A stretch of DNA of 64,000 nt from Pectobacterium cacticida (lineage in GTDB: Bacteria > Pseudomonadota > Gammaproteobacteria > Enterobacterales > Enterobacteriaceae). The stretch's first letter is position 1, and every line of letters starts with the position of its first letter. The notes under the pieces are model-generated. The model had not been told where the DNA came from, made no database searches, and saw only the letters and a list, made by a program, of their open reading frames with translations. Positions 27,339 through 36,456 of this stretch are shown here, one piece after another. The translations under genes were made by a program, and so were the position numbers. The DNA lies in NCBI RefSeq assembly GCF_036885195.1, contig NZ_CP133656.1:2728001-2792000 (forward strand), given 5' to 3'.

Positions 27339-27528
27339 ATCAGCCTCCGTTAATGTAAACCGCTTAGCGGACATCAGACGATATCTTCGTCGCTAGCTAA
27401 AGTGTAACGAACTCAAGCCAGAGAAGACAAATGCCAACGTCAGAAACTCACGTACGGATCAAGCCTAACGCCCCAAAGCGCGAGCAAGTAACCATAGCAT
27501 TTTTGGGAAAACAATCGTCAGAAACAAT

Positions 27529-27551
27529 AATGCCCGGTTAAACCGGGCATT
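27529..27551. terminator. Terminator after gpt
   Basis: AATGCCCGG and CCGGGCATT (within an 11-base perfect inverted repeat) form a strong hairpin 32 bases past the gpt stop. It is followed on the minus strand by ATTGTTT, a modest T run. Confidence 0.65.
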
Positions 27552-27583
27552 ACAGAAAATCGATGAGGATTTTCGATCAGGCA

Positions 27584-28042
27584 TTAATGACCAGACAGCG
27601 GCGGCACGAACACCACGCCCATATCCCACGGCTGTTCAATCCAGGTATTCTGTGGAATATCAATCACATAATCATCAACCAGTGGTTTACCGGCAGGTTT
27701 GGCAAAAATGGTCACGAAGTGCGCCTTCGGATACATATCACGAATCGCCTTCGCCGTACCGCCAGTATCTACCAAATCATCAACGACGATAAACCCTTCA
27801 CCATCGCCCTCAGCGCGCTTAAGCACTTTCATCTCGCGCTGATTATCATGGTCGTAGCTGGAAATACAAACTGTATCAACGTGACGAATGCCCAACTCAC
27901 GCGCCAGCAGTGCGCCAGGAACCAACCCTCCGCGGCTGACGGCAATGATTCCCTTCCATTGATCGGCAGGCAACAAACGCTGCGCCAGTTTGCGGGCGTG
28001 AATCTGCAACATATCCCAGGTTACGACGTACTTTTCGCTCAT
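27584..28042 (-). CDS. gpt: Xanthine-guanine phosphoribosyltransferase
   Basis: A 152-residue purine salvage enzyme that converts guanine, xanthine and hypoxanthine to nucleotides with PRPP. The PRPP-binding motif FIVVDDLVDTGGT is at about residues 83-95. Length equals E. coli Gpt. It is divergent from pepD, as in E. coli. Confidence 0.96.
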   Translation of the reverse strand: MSEKYVVTWDMLQIHARKLAQRLLPADQWKGIIAVSRGGLVPGALLARELGIRHVDTVCISSYDHDNQREMKVLKRAEGDGEGFIVVDDLVDTGGTAKAIRDMYPKAHFVTIFAKPAGKPLVDDYVIDIPQNTWIEQPWDMGVVFVPPLSGH

Positions 28043-28373
28043 AAAATATATCCCAGCCGAATAAAAACCGGCTTAAGTTGAGTCTGAGGGGAAAAAGGTT
28101 GCGCGGGATTATAGATAGCCAACAACATAAAAACCAGTTTTTCTCAATATCAGTATCGGGTTTTTCCTGGTCGCGCTCCTCCAACAAAACTTGCCGATAG
28201 CCATGACTACCAGAAAATTCCATGAGGACGACGGCAATTCCCCCCCGGTTGGATGGAAAATGATATTCTGTCGTAATACGCCATATTAGGTGGCTAGCCG
28301 CAATGATCCTTTAACCTCATGCCCCTGCCATGCCAGAAGGCAAAAACAGGGTGCTAACAAGGAGACTGAAATA
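28043..28373. promoter_or_regulatory. gpt-pepD divergent intergenic region
   Basis: A 331-base spacer that must hold the gpt and pepD promoters. AAGGAG (28359-28364) is the pepD ribosome site. An in-frame ATG at 28290 extends pepD upstream but is not conserved. I see no other element I can name. Confidence 0.4.
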
Positions 28374-29834
28374 GTGTCTGAATTGTCTCAACTTTCCCCT
28401 CAGCCGCTGTGGGATATTTTCGCCAAGATTTGTTCCATTCCGCATCCGTCTTATCATGAAGAAGCGCTAGCCGCACACATTCTGGAATGGGCTAAAGAGA
28501 AAGGCATTCATGCCGAGCGCGATCGGGTCGGCAATATTCTGCTGCGCAAAGCGGCAACCGCAGGCATGGAAAATCGCAAACCTGTCGTATTGCAGGCGCA
28601 TCTGGACATGGTGCCGCAGAAAAATAACGATACCGTACACGATTTCACCACCGATCCGATTCAACCATACGTCGACGGTGAATGGCTAAAAGCGCGCGGC
28701 ACCACGCTGGGTGCGGATAACGGCATCGGTATGGCGTCTGCGCTGGCGGTGCTGGCCGATCCGAGCGTCGAGCACGGCCCGCTGGAAGTGCTGCTGACCA
28801 TGACGGAAGAAGCGGGAATGGATGGCGCGTTTGGCCTGCAACCCAACTGGCTCCAGGGAGAAATCCTGATCAATACCGATTCGGAAGAGGAAGGTGAAAT
28901 CTACATGGGCTGCGCGGGCGGTATTGATTTTATTACCCGTCTGCCGCTGGCGCGCGAAGTACCACCGGCTGGTTATCAAACGTTAAAGCTGACCATTAAA
29001 GGGCTGAAAGGCGGCCACTCCGGCTGCGACATTCATCTCGGTCTGGGCAACGCCAATAAGCTGCTGGCACGTTTCCTGTTTGAACATGCGAAAGCGCTGG
29101 ATATCCGCATTCTCGATCTCAATGGCGGCACGCTGCGTAACGCCATTCCGCGTGAAGCCTTCGCTACGCTGTCACTACCCGCTGCGAACGTCGAGTCGTT
29201 AAAAACGTTGAGCCAGGCGTACCTGGCCGTGCTGAAAAATGAACTCTCCGCCGTTGAGAAAAACCTGACCGTGCTGGTGGAAGCCAGCGATAGCAATGAG
29301 CACCCACTGACGCAGGATAGTCGCGATCGTCTGCTGGCACTGCTCAATGCCACGCCAAACGGCGTGATCCGCATGAGCGACGACGTGAAGGGCGTGGTGG
29401 AAACCTCGCTGAATCTGGGCGTTGTGACAATGGAAGACGACCACGCGGAAATTATCTGCCTGATTCGTTCGCTGATCGACAGCGGTAAAGATGCCATGGT
29501 GGGAACGCTCACAGCGCTGGGCCAGTTGGCGGGGGCGCAAACATCGCCGAAAGGCGGCTACCCTGGCTGGCAGCCGGATGCACACTCACCGGTCATGGCG
29601 CTGGTTCGCGAAACCTATCAGGAGCTGTTTAACAAGACACCCAACATCATGGTAATCCATGCCGGGCTGGAATGCGGTTTATTCAAGAAGCCGTACCCGA
29701 ATATGGATATGGTTTCTATCGGGCCAACCATCACAGGGCCGCATTCTCCGGATGAACGAGTGCATATCGGCAGCGTCGCTTTGTACTGGAAATTACTGAC
29801 GGAACTACTGAAAGCGATTCCCCCTCGCGCATAA
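28374..29834 (+). CDS. pepD: Aminoacyl-histidine dipeptidase (peptidase D)
   Basis: A 486-residue M20-family metallopeptidase that cleaves Xaa-His dipeptides such as carnosine. Metal-binding motifs include QAHLDMVP (about residue 78), GADNGIGMA (about 117) and TEEAGMDGA (about 147). I start at GTG 28374 because AAGGAG lies nine bases upstream and the next residues (SELSQLSPQPLWDIF) equal the E. coli N-terminus. Confidence 0.95.
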   Translation: MSELSQLSPQPLWDIFAKICSIPHPSYHEEALAAHILEWAKEKGIHAERDRVGNILLRKAATAGMENRKPVVLQAHLDMVPQKNNDTVHDFTTDPIQPYVDGEWLKARGTTLGADNGIGMASALAVLADPSVEHGPLEVLLTMTEEAGMDGAFGLQPNWLQGEILINTDSEEEGEIYMGCAGGIDFITRLPLAREVPPAGYQTLKLTIKGLKGGHSGCDIHLGLGNANKLLARFLFEHAKALDIRILDLNGGTLRNAIPREAFATLSLPAANVESLKTLSQAYLAVLKNELSAVEKNLTVLVEASDSNEHPLTQDSRDRLLALLNATPNGVIRMSDDVKGVVETSLNLGVVTMEDDHAEIICLIRSLIDSGKDAMVGTLTALGQLAGAQTSPKGGYPGWQPDAHSPVMALVRETYQELFNKTPNIMVIHAGLECGLFKKPYPNMDMVSIGPTITGPHSPDERVHIGSVALYWKLLTELLKAIPPRA

Positions 29835-29851
29835 TCGTACTGCTAAACGTT

Positions 29852-29881
29852 GGGGCGACGGCTATCCGCCGCCCCTTTTAT
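29852..29881 (+). terminator. Intrinsic terminator after pepD
   Basis: GGGGCG-A-CGG and CCG-C-CGCCCC form a stem with one mismatch and a CTAT loop, followed by TTTTATT. It lies 18 bases past the pepD stop. Confidence 0.75.
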
Positions 29882-29896
29882 TCTCTATAAACCGAC

Positions 29897-30961
29897 TTAC
29901 AGCCTATCCCACTCAAACACCAACTGTCGCTCAATTTGCGGGTCGCGCAGCGTCACATGTAACCCAACCAGCCGCACGCCTCTGGATTTACGCCGCTCCT
30001 GCCAGGTTTGCTGTGCCAGCTTTAACAGATCCTGTTTATTCAATATCGGCCACACATGTTCCTGCGTGGTTTGCTGAAAATCATCAAACTTGAGTTTGAC
30101 GCCTTGACGCGCAATATGCAGATCGGGCTTTACCCGTTTCAGGCGAACTTCCAACTCTTGATAAAGCTGCTCAATCAGGTTTTCACACTGTACCCAGTCG
30201 TGAATATCCTGCGCCAATGTCTTCTCTACACCGACCGACTTCCTCAGCCGATCCGGCGAAATCTGCCGCTCATCGATGCCCTGACATCGCTCCCATAGCA
30301 CCCGACCAAACTTGCCGAACGCTTTAAGCAAATCTGCCAGCGCATACCCCCGTACGTCAGCACAGGTATGCAGACCACGCTCTTCCAGTCGTTTCGCCGT
30401 CACTTTCCCCACACCGGGAATCTTCTCCAGCGGCAGCGCCAGTAGGAAATCATCCACCTGCGCGGGTGTAATGACATATTGGCCATTTGGCTTATTCAAC
30501 TCTGATGCGATCTTTGCCAGAAATTTGATCGGTGCAATCCCCGCCGAGGCCGTCAGATTCAGTTCATCGGCGATGGTTCGACGGATATCTTCGGCGATAA
30601 GCGTCGCGGAACCATTACAGTGTGGGCTGTCGGTTACATCCAGATAAGCTTCATCCAGAGAAAGGGGTTCAATCAGTGAAGTGTAGCGGGCGAAGATCTC
30701 GCGGATTTGACGCGAGGTGGACTTATACACCTCCATGCGGCCAGGCAACAAGGTGAGTTGTGGGCACAGTCGCAAAGCGGTTGCCGTCGCCATTGCGCTG
30801 CGCACGCCGTAGCGTCGGGCAGGATAGTTAGCGGTACTGATGACGCCACGGCGCGCGGCGCTTCCACCAATCGCCAGAGGAATATCGCGCAAGCGCGGGT
30901 TGTCGCGCATCTCAATTGCGGCGTAGAAGCAGTCCATATCAACATGAATGATTTTGCGCAT
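29897..30961 (-). CDS. dinB: DNA polymerase IV (DinB)
   Basis: A 354-residue Y-family translesion polymerase. Motifs: MRKIIHVDMDCFYAA at the N-terminus (catalytic Asp), SLDEAYLDVT (catalytic Asp-Glu, about residues 102-111), and the helix-hairpin-helix IPGVGKVTAKRL. I start at ATG 30961, the family start; the open frame extends 15 codons further but through the LexA box. It is convergent with pepD. Confidence 0.95.
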   Translation of the reverse strand: MRKIIHVDMDCFYAAIEMRDNPRLRDIPLAIGGSAARRGVISTANYPARRYGVRSAMATATALRLCPQLTLLPGRMEVYKSTSRQIREIFARYTSLIEPLSLDEAYLDVTDSPHCNGSATLIAEDIRRTIADELNLTASAGIAPIKFLAKIASELNKPNGQYVITPAQVDDFLLALPLEKIPGVGKVTAKRLEERGLHTCADVRGYALADLLKAFGKFGRVLWERCQGIDERQISPDRLRKSVGVEKTLAQDIHDWVQCENLIEQLYQELEVRLKRVKPDLHIARQGVKLKFDDFQQTTQEHVWPILNKQDLLKLAQQTWQERRKSRGVRLVGLHVTLRDPQIERQLVFEWDRL

Positions 30962-30978
30962 ACTGGCCCCCGTAAACA

Positions 30979-30994
30979 CTGTATAAATATACAT
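30979..30994. promoter_or_regulatory. LexA (SOS) box upstream of dinB
   Basis: CTGTATAAATATACAT fits the LexA operator CTG-N10-CAG with one change in the last half-site. It lies 18 bases upstream of the dinB start, so dinB is expected to be SOS-induced. Confidence 0.85.
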
Positions 30995-31269
30995 ATCAAT
31001 ATCCATATAAACAAGCTGCGCAGAAATAACGGCATTTACAGCACGATCGGCAACCCACTTAAACGCTGCTCAAATGACGGGATGGACTACCTAGTTGACG
31101 GCAATCTGACGGGAAAAGAAGTGAATAAAACAAGGCGTAATGAATATCCGTAAATCTGTTTACATCGTAGCTGTATTCCCTCTCTCTATAGTATGCTTTC
31201 ACTGATGCCTTCTTGCGTCGCCGTTTATCCCTGATGGCGCGAAGGCCCTGTAAAACAAGCGAGAACAAT

Positions 31270-32040
31270 ATGGAAGAAAAACAGGATCATAATCATCTCG
31301 TCGAACATCAATTCGGCTCTCAGGCACAAAACTATCTGACCAGCGCGGTACATGCGCAAGGCAAAGATTTAACCCGCCTGGCGGCGTTATTGGCTTCTTT
31401 CCCGCAGGCGAAGGTGATCGACATTGGCTGTGGTGCTGGCCATGCCAGCTTCGTCGCTGCCCAGGCCGTTGCTGAGGTTATCGCCTATGATTTGTCCACC
31501 CAAATGCTGGAGGTAGTCAGTCAGGCCGCAGCCCAGAAAGAGCTAAATAATATCCGCGTTCAGCAAGGCGCGGCGGAATCCTTGCCGTTTGATAACGGCA
31601 GTGCCGATATCATCATCAGCCGTTATTCCGCCCACCACTGGCATGATGTTGGATTGGCGTTACGTGAAATGCGGCGCGTCCTGAAACCGGGTGGGCAGGT
31701 CATCATGATGGATGTGGTGTCGCCCGGTCATCCGCTGTTAGACAGCTATTTACAGACGGTGGAAAAACTACGAGATACTTCACACGTGCGTGATTATGCA
31801 CCGGGCGAATGGCTGAGTCTGTTTACGGAAGCAGGGTTTATCGTGCGTAATGTCACCGGCGATAGGCTGACGCTGGAGTTCAGTAGTTGGATCGCCCGTA
31901 TGCGAACGCCAGAACATTTTGCTATCGCAATTCGTGAACTGCAAAAAACGCTGCCGGACGAGGTGGTACAACATTTTGACGTACAGGCAGACGGTTCCTT
32001 TGTCACCGACAGTATGATGATAGAAGCCACCCGCGCCTGA
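31270..32040 (+). CDS. yafE: SAM-dependent methyltransferase YafE
   Basis: A 256-residue class I methyltransferase of the UbiE/YafE group. The SAM-binding motif VIDIGCGAGHAS is at about residues 50-61, and SLPFDNGSADIIISR and LKPGGQVIMMD follow. It matches E. coli YafE along its length; the substrate is unknown. ATG 31270 is chosen over an upstream in-frame ATG (31213) because homology begins at MEEKQDHNH. Confidence 0.88.
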   Translation: MEEKQDHNHLVEHQFGSQAQNYLTSAVHAQGKDLTRLAALLASFPQAKVIDIGCGAGHASFVAAQAVAEVIAYDLSTQMLEVVSQAAAQKELNNIRVQQGAAESLPFDNGSADIIISRYSAHHWHDVGLALREMRRVLKPGGQVIMMDVVSPGHPLLDSYLQTVEKLRDTSHVRDYAPGEWLSLFTEAGFIVRNVTGDRLTLEFSSWIARMRTPEHFAIAIRELQKTLPDEVVQHFDVQADGSFVTDSMMIEATRA

Positions 32041-32073
32041 CTTGCTTAGTCTGATTAACAACCCGATATTGAG

Positions 32074-32102
32074 CAGTCCGAACCCTCCCGGGCTGTTTTT
32101 TG
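32074..32102 (+). terminator. Intrinsic terminator after yafE
   Basis: CAGTCCG (32074-32080) and CGGGCTG (32089-32095) pair with one G-U, followed by six or seven T. Confidence 0.75.
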
Positions 32103-32284
32103 TAAATGTTAATTTTTGGCGCTTTGCAACGCTTGATTAATATGAAACCAATGATAAGGTGATTTCGTTTTCGTTGTGATCTGTTCGACGACGAAATAAA
32201 GACCGATAACGGATGTTCCCCGCCATTTTGTTGGGCGCGCGATGGATATTCCGCATACAGCATAACCCCTTATTATCAGGAACC

Positions 32285-33022
32285 ATGATGCAAAAAATCG
32301 CGCTGTCGTTTGCGATGTTGTTTTTTTTGCCTTCTCTCGTTGTTACCAGCGCCGCCAACGCGTCACCACGTCCTCCTGCGCCGGTAGCCAAAGAATTTAA
32401 GCAGCAATTACTAGGTTCTCCGATCTATATTCAGATCTTTAAAGAAGAACGACTATTCGAACTGTATGCGAAAGTCGGTAATGAATACCGTTTATTGGAA
32501 CAATATCCCATCTGTAAATATTCGGGCGGGTTAGGGCCAAAACGCGTAGAAGGTGATTTAAAAAGCCCGGAAGGTTTTTATCAGGTCGATCTACACCAGC
32601 TCAAACCTGACAGCCAGTATTACCGCGCGATTAACATCGGTTTCCCTAACGACTATGATAAATCACAGGGATATTCTGGCCGCTATTTGATGATCCACGG
32701 AGAATGCGTATCGGTTGGCTGTTACGCTATGACGAACACCTATATGGATGAAATCTATCGTTATGCTGAAGCGGCATTACGTCACGGACAAGCGAAAATT
32801 GATATTGCGATCTATCCATTCCGCATGACGGAACAGAACATGCAGCGCCATCGCAATTCCACTTATGCCAGCTTCTGGAAACAACTCCAACCGGGGTACG
32901 TTTATTTTCAGCAATATAACCAGCCGCCGACCATCACGGTATTTAACGGTCAGTACGTCGTTAACCCTCCGTTGATGACCAGTCAGCCTACGCTAAAGTA
33001 CGCGCTCACCGAAACAAAATAG
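32285..33022 (+). CDS. yafK: L,D-transpeptidase-fold amidase YafK (DpaA/LdtF)
   Basis: A 245-residue secreted protein with a signal peptide (residues 1-27, ending near NASP) and a YkuD catalytic domain. The active site is HGECVSVGCYAM, with the catalytic Cys. In E. coli YafK releases Braun lipoprotein from peptidoglycan. ATG 32285 is the start of the signal peptide; a second ATG follows directly. The 3' end overlaps the convergent yafJ by 30 bases. Confidence 0.92.
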   Translation: MMQKIALSFAMLFFLPSLVVTSAANASPRPPAPVAKEFKQQLLGSPIYIQIFKEERLFELYAKVGNEYRLLEQYPICKYSGGLGPKRVEGDLKSPEGFYQVDLHQLKPDSQYYRAINIGFPNDYDKSQGYSGRYLMIHGECVSVGCYAMTNTYMDEIYRYAEAALRHGQAKIDIAIYPFRMTEQNMQRHRNSTYASFWKQLQPGYVYFQQYNQPPTITVFNGQYVVNPPLMTSQPTLKYALTETK

Positions 33023-33760
33023 TACGAATTCACCTGGCATGATCTGGTGCCAGGTTTCGTTGCCCGTTAGCGGCTGTGTCGCCAATACCGTGACAACATC
33101 ATTCGGTGTCGTCTGCTGCTGGAAATCGATCTCGACATCCTGATCTAACAGCGTCGCTTTGCCAAATGGAGCGCGACGCGTGATCCAATACAGCTTCGTT
33201 GAGCAATATCCCATCACAAAACGCCCGTCCGACAACAGCATATTAAATACGCCCTTTTCCCGTAATGTGTCGGCCTGTTTGGCAATATAGCGGAATACCG
33301 CAGGCCAATTGCCCGGCGTGCGTGGGTAACGTTCAGACAATTGGGACAACAGCCAGCAGAAGGCAAATTCACTGTCCGTCTGGCCAACGGGACGAAACAT
33401 CCCCGTTTTCAGAGAGTGAAAACCTTTTAGTTGTCCATTGTGGGCGAACGTCCAATTCCGCCCCCAGAGTTCACGGGTAAAAGGGTGAGTGTTCTCAAGC
33501 GACACCGCGCCACGATTTGCCTGTCGAATATGTGAAACCACCGCACAGGATTTAATCGGATAACTCTGCACTAACCGGGCAATCGGAGAATTATAGCTCG
33601 GCAGCGGATCCTTAAAGGTACGGCACCCATTTCCTTCGTAAAAGGTAATCCCCCAGCCATCGCGATGCGGCCCGGTTTTACCGCCGCGCTGTATCAGCCC
33701 GGTAAAGCTGAAGCAGATATCCGTCGGTACATTCGCGCTCATCCCCAGCAGTTCACACAT
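32993..33760 (-). CDS. yafJ: Class II glutamine amidotransferase YafJ
   Basis: A 255-residue protein with the N-terminal nucleophile Cys (MCELLGMS) and an Ntn glutaminase fold (RDGWGI, HIRQANRG, FAHNGQ). The acceptor is unknown. It is downstream of gmhA on the same strand (50-base gap), the same pairing as E. coli lpcA-yafJ, and its end overlaps the end of yafK. Confidence 0.92.
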   Translation of the reverse strand: MCELLGMSANVPTDICFSFTGLIQRGGKTGPHRDGWGITFYEGNGCRTFKDPLPSYNSPIARLVQSYPIKSCAVVSHIRQANRGAVSLENTHPFTRELWGRNWTFAHNGQLKGFHSLKTGMFRPVGQTDSEFAFCWLLSQLSERYPRTPGNWPAVFRYIAKQADTLREKGVFNMLLSDGRFVMGYCSTKLYWITRRAPFGKATLLDQDVEIDFQQQTTPNDVVTVLATQPLTGNETWHQIMPGEFVLFCFGERVL

Positions 33761-33810
33761 CTGACTTCCTACCTTTTTTGCTAGCCCTTTACGCGTGTAG
33801 TAATGCGGTG

Positions 33811-34392
33811 TTACCGATCCGCCATCTCTTTTTCAATCAATTGAATCAAGATGTGAATCACTTTGATATGAATTTCCTGAATACGATCGGCATAACCAAA
33901 ATGCGGGACGCGAATTTCCACATCGGCCGTACCCGCCATTTTACCGCCATCCTTTCCAGTCAGCGTAATCACTTTCATACCTTTCGCTTTGGCAGCGGCG
34001 ATCGCTTTAATAATGTTACCGGAATTGCCAGAAGTGGAAATGCCCAACAGCACATCCCCTTTACACCCCAGCGATTCGACATAACGGGAGAAGACGAAAT
34101 CATAGCCAAAATCGTTGCTCACGCAGGACAAATGGCTGGGATCAGAAATCGCAATAGCCGGATAGCCAGGCCGATTCTCACGGTAGCGTCCCGTCAACTC
34201 TTCGGCAAAATGCATGGCATCGCAGTGTGAACCGCCATTACCACAGGAGATCACTTTCCCACCCGCTTTAAACGCATTCGCCAATAGCACCGCCGCGTTT
34301 TGAATCGACTGAATATTCGCTTCGTCGCTCAAGAAATTATTCAGCGTTTCCGCTGCTTCTTTCAATTCACTGCGGATTAAATCCTGATACAT
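33811..34392 (-). CDS. gmhA: Phosphoheptose isomerase GmhA (LpcA)
   Basis: A 193-residue SIS-domain isomerase that converts sedoheptulose 7-phosphate to D-glycero-D-manno-heptose 7-phosphate, the first step of ADP-heptose synthesis for the LPS core. Motifs: SCGNGGSHCDA (about residues 51-61) and GISTSGNSGNI (about 117-127). Length matches E. coli (192 residues). Confidence 0.96.
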   Translation of the reverse strand: MYQDLIRSELKEAAETLNNFLSDEANIQSIQNAAVLLANAFKAGGKVISCGNGGSHCDAMHFAEELTGRYRENRPGYPAIAISDPSHLSCVSNDFGYDFVFSRYVESLGCKGDVLLGISTSGNSGNIIKAIAAAKAKGMKVITLTGKDGGKMAGTADVEIRVPHFGYADRIQEIHIKVIHILIQLIEKEMADR

Positions 34393-34671
34393 GGACGCCT
34401 CTCATTTTGTCTGATGACAACATTCTATTCAGTATTGCTCAGCAGTGTAGCGGATCGAGCCAACAGCGAGAAGTGGGTAATCATAGGATCGCGAAAATCG
34501 CTGATACACATCAGAAAATGTGCGTCTGTCGTACAATTCCTGATGGGTATTGTCATTCCGATGTAACACATTTTTCGGATAGGTATGCTAAGCACCATCC
34601 TGTTTCTTTCTTTACATCTTGATCGGTTGTAAAATCGACGTCATTCTTCCCTTCTGAATGAAACTCTATAC

Positions 34672-35022
34672 ATGGCTTACATCCCCAAGAACTACGCCCG
34701 GCTGGAGAGCGGCTATCGTGAGAAAGCGCTCAAACTTTTTCCATGGGTATGTGGTCGTTGTTCACGCGAATTCGTCTATTCGAACCTGCGCGAATTAACC
34801 GTTCACCATATCGATCACGATCATAGCAATAACCCCGAAGACGGCAGCAATTGGGAAATGCTGTGTCTTTATTGCCACGATCATGAACATTCGAAATATA
34901 CCGATGCAGAGATGTACGGCTCAACCGTGGTTGCCGGTGAAGATGCGCAGAAAGAGGTTGGCGTCGCCACCCATAATCCCTTCGCTGATTTGAAAGCGAT
35001 GATGGAACATGGCAAGAAATAG
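34672..35022 (+). CDS. yajD: HNH nuclease-like protein YajD
   Basis: A 116-residue protein with an HNH domain: zinc cysteines CGRC and CLYC, and the core HHIDHDHSNNPEDGSNW. It matches YajD of E. coli almost residue for residue. The biological role is unknown. It faces away from gmhA and precedes the T6SS leader. Confidence 0.93.
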   Translation: MAYIPKNYARLESGYREKALKLFPWVCGRCSREFVYSNLRELTVHHIDHDHSNNPEDGSNWEMLCLYCHDHEHSKYTDAEMYGSTVVAGEDAQKEVGVATHNPFADLKAMMEHGKK

Positions 35023-35080
35023 CCGAATGACCGCGCCACCGAGTACGCGATAGGAGCGAATCATCTTTCGCTGCCGCTAG

Positions 35081-35110
35081 TCGAATACCGGTCACTAACC
35101 CGGTATTCGA
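35081..35110. other. Perfect hairpin after yajD
   Basis: TCGAATACCGG and CCGGTATTCGA form an 11-base-pair stem with an eight-base loop. There is no T run, so it is not a canonical intrinsic terminator, though it may stop yajD transcripts together with Rho or protect the mRNA end. Confidence 0.55.
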
Positions 35111-35920
35111 TGTTATCCCCGCCGACCCTATCATCACGCCACCTCTCTCGTGCTTTTTCTCTTTCATACTGTGGGCAAGCTATCTTGCGGCCCAATACTT
35201 TAATTTCCCTCCCCCGAGTTGGCCTTTCATGCCACATGTAGATAACAATTCTGCATTTATTATTTTTACAGTGTAAAAAACTCATTTTTTACATTAAGAA
35301 ATAGAGAGCGACTAAACTAACGCCAATTATTGATTAGGCGCTAATTAAAAGCCATCAGATATTTATCCCATCAAAAGTAAAAATATAAGACAAATATAAT
35401 CACCTAAATAAAACTCAGGCCGAATTTTAATACCAATATGACCAAGCCATTTAATTAGCAGATTAAGTATTTCGTTTTTAATGAAATTAAAAGGCACAAA
35501 ATCTATTCATCCTCCGCTGATTGAAAAAACAACAAGACAAGCGCGTATCGCTTGCCAATTTTAACTTAAGATTAATCCATCCGTTTGTATTAAATGGCTT
35601 TTTTGTTTTACTGGTTCCATTTACGCGCTCAACTATATAAGCATTGACCCTGTGTTTAGGTTGTGTGTATGATCCAAACTCAAAATATAAATGCATTTCT
35701 TTCCTTATTTTGGTGTGATTATTTTCATACCGATGTAGACCGTATAACTACGGTTTATTATGTGTTTTACTTCGGTTTTGATTTATTTCATCTCGCTGGT
35801 CGAAAAACAAATAGATTATTTGTTTGCCGAATGGCTACCGTGTTTATGGACTACGGTAGACTTTTGGTAGGAATCGACTTTACTTATCCGGGCCGAGAGC
35901 CCTTACGTTGGTATAGATAC
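35111..35920. promoter_or_regulatory. AT-rich leader of the T6SS operon
   Basis: No gene is seen in this stretch, which is AT-rich from about 35180. It holds TTTTTACA-G-TGTAAAAA (35263-35279), ACCGTA-TAAC-TACGGT (35739-35754), and CTACCGT with ACGGTAG (35835-35859, 11-base loop). These inverted repeats may be operator sites or mRNA structures controlling the T6SS. The frame of tssB is open upstream to 35663, but the residues there look random. AT-richness suggests H-NS silencing. Confidence 0.5.
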
Positions 35921-36424
35921 ATGGCAAAAGGAACTGACGGTGCATCTGTCGCACCAAAGGAACGTATTAACATTAAATATGTTCCGGCCACGGGTGGTCA
36001 GCAGGCGGAAATAGAATTACCGTTGACGCTGATGATCGTAGGAAATATGAAAGGGCGCACCGAGGAAACGCCGATCGAAGAACGTCAGACCGTATCAATC
36101 GATAAGAACAACTTTACCTCGGTGATGAAAGAAGCCAGTCTGGAACTGAATTTCAGTGTGCCGAATCGCCTTGAGGAAGAAAGTCAGGACGACCTGCCAG
36201 TGAAATTAAATATCGCTGGTCTGGATGATTTCTCCCCCGACCGTATCGCCCAACAGGTGCCTGAACTACGTAAATTACTTGATTTACGTGAGGCGCTGGT
36301 CGCATTAAAAGGCCCTCTCGGCAACATTCCCTCATTTCGTAACCGTTTGCAGGACTTGCTGTCCAGCGAAGAAGCCAGAGAGCAACTTTTGCAAGAGCTC
36401 GATCTGGTTAAACCCGCTGAATAA
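35921..36424 (+). CDS. tssB: T6SS sheath small subunit TssB (VipA)
   Basis: A 167-residue protein that with TssC builds the contractile sheath. Family features are ERINIKYVPATG and LPLTLMIVGNMKGR near the N-terminus and a C-terminal interaction helix (about residues 130-160). ATG 35921 gives the usual length; the ribosome site is weak. It is the first gene of the T6SS operon. Confidence 0.95.
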   Translation: MAKGTDGASVAPKERINIKYVPATGGQQAEIELPLTLMIVGNMKGRTEETPIEERQTVSIDKNNFTSVMKEASLELNFSVPNRLEEESQDDLPVKLNIAGLDDFSPDRIAQQVPELRKLLDLREALVALKGPLGNIPSFRNRLQDLLSSEEAREQLLQELDLVKPAE

Positions 36425-36456
36425 CTGATGTTTATAGACGAAATAGGGAAACGAAT

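Noticed and set aside
35710..35726. TTGGTGTG word as a sigma-54 -24 element before tssB
   Set aside because: The matching -12 GC is missing at the right spacing, so it is not a credible RpoN promoter.
35851..35866. Similarity to the JUMPstart/ops element (GGTAG words) in the T6SS leader
   Set aside because: The core GGCGGTAGCGT is not present; the GGTAG belongs to an inverted repeat instead.
35663..35920. 86-codon N-terminal extension of tssB
   Set aside because: Residues are unlike any TssB, rich in aromatic and rare combinations, and the region has palindromes expected of a regulatory leader.
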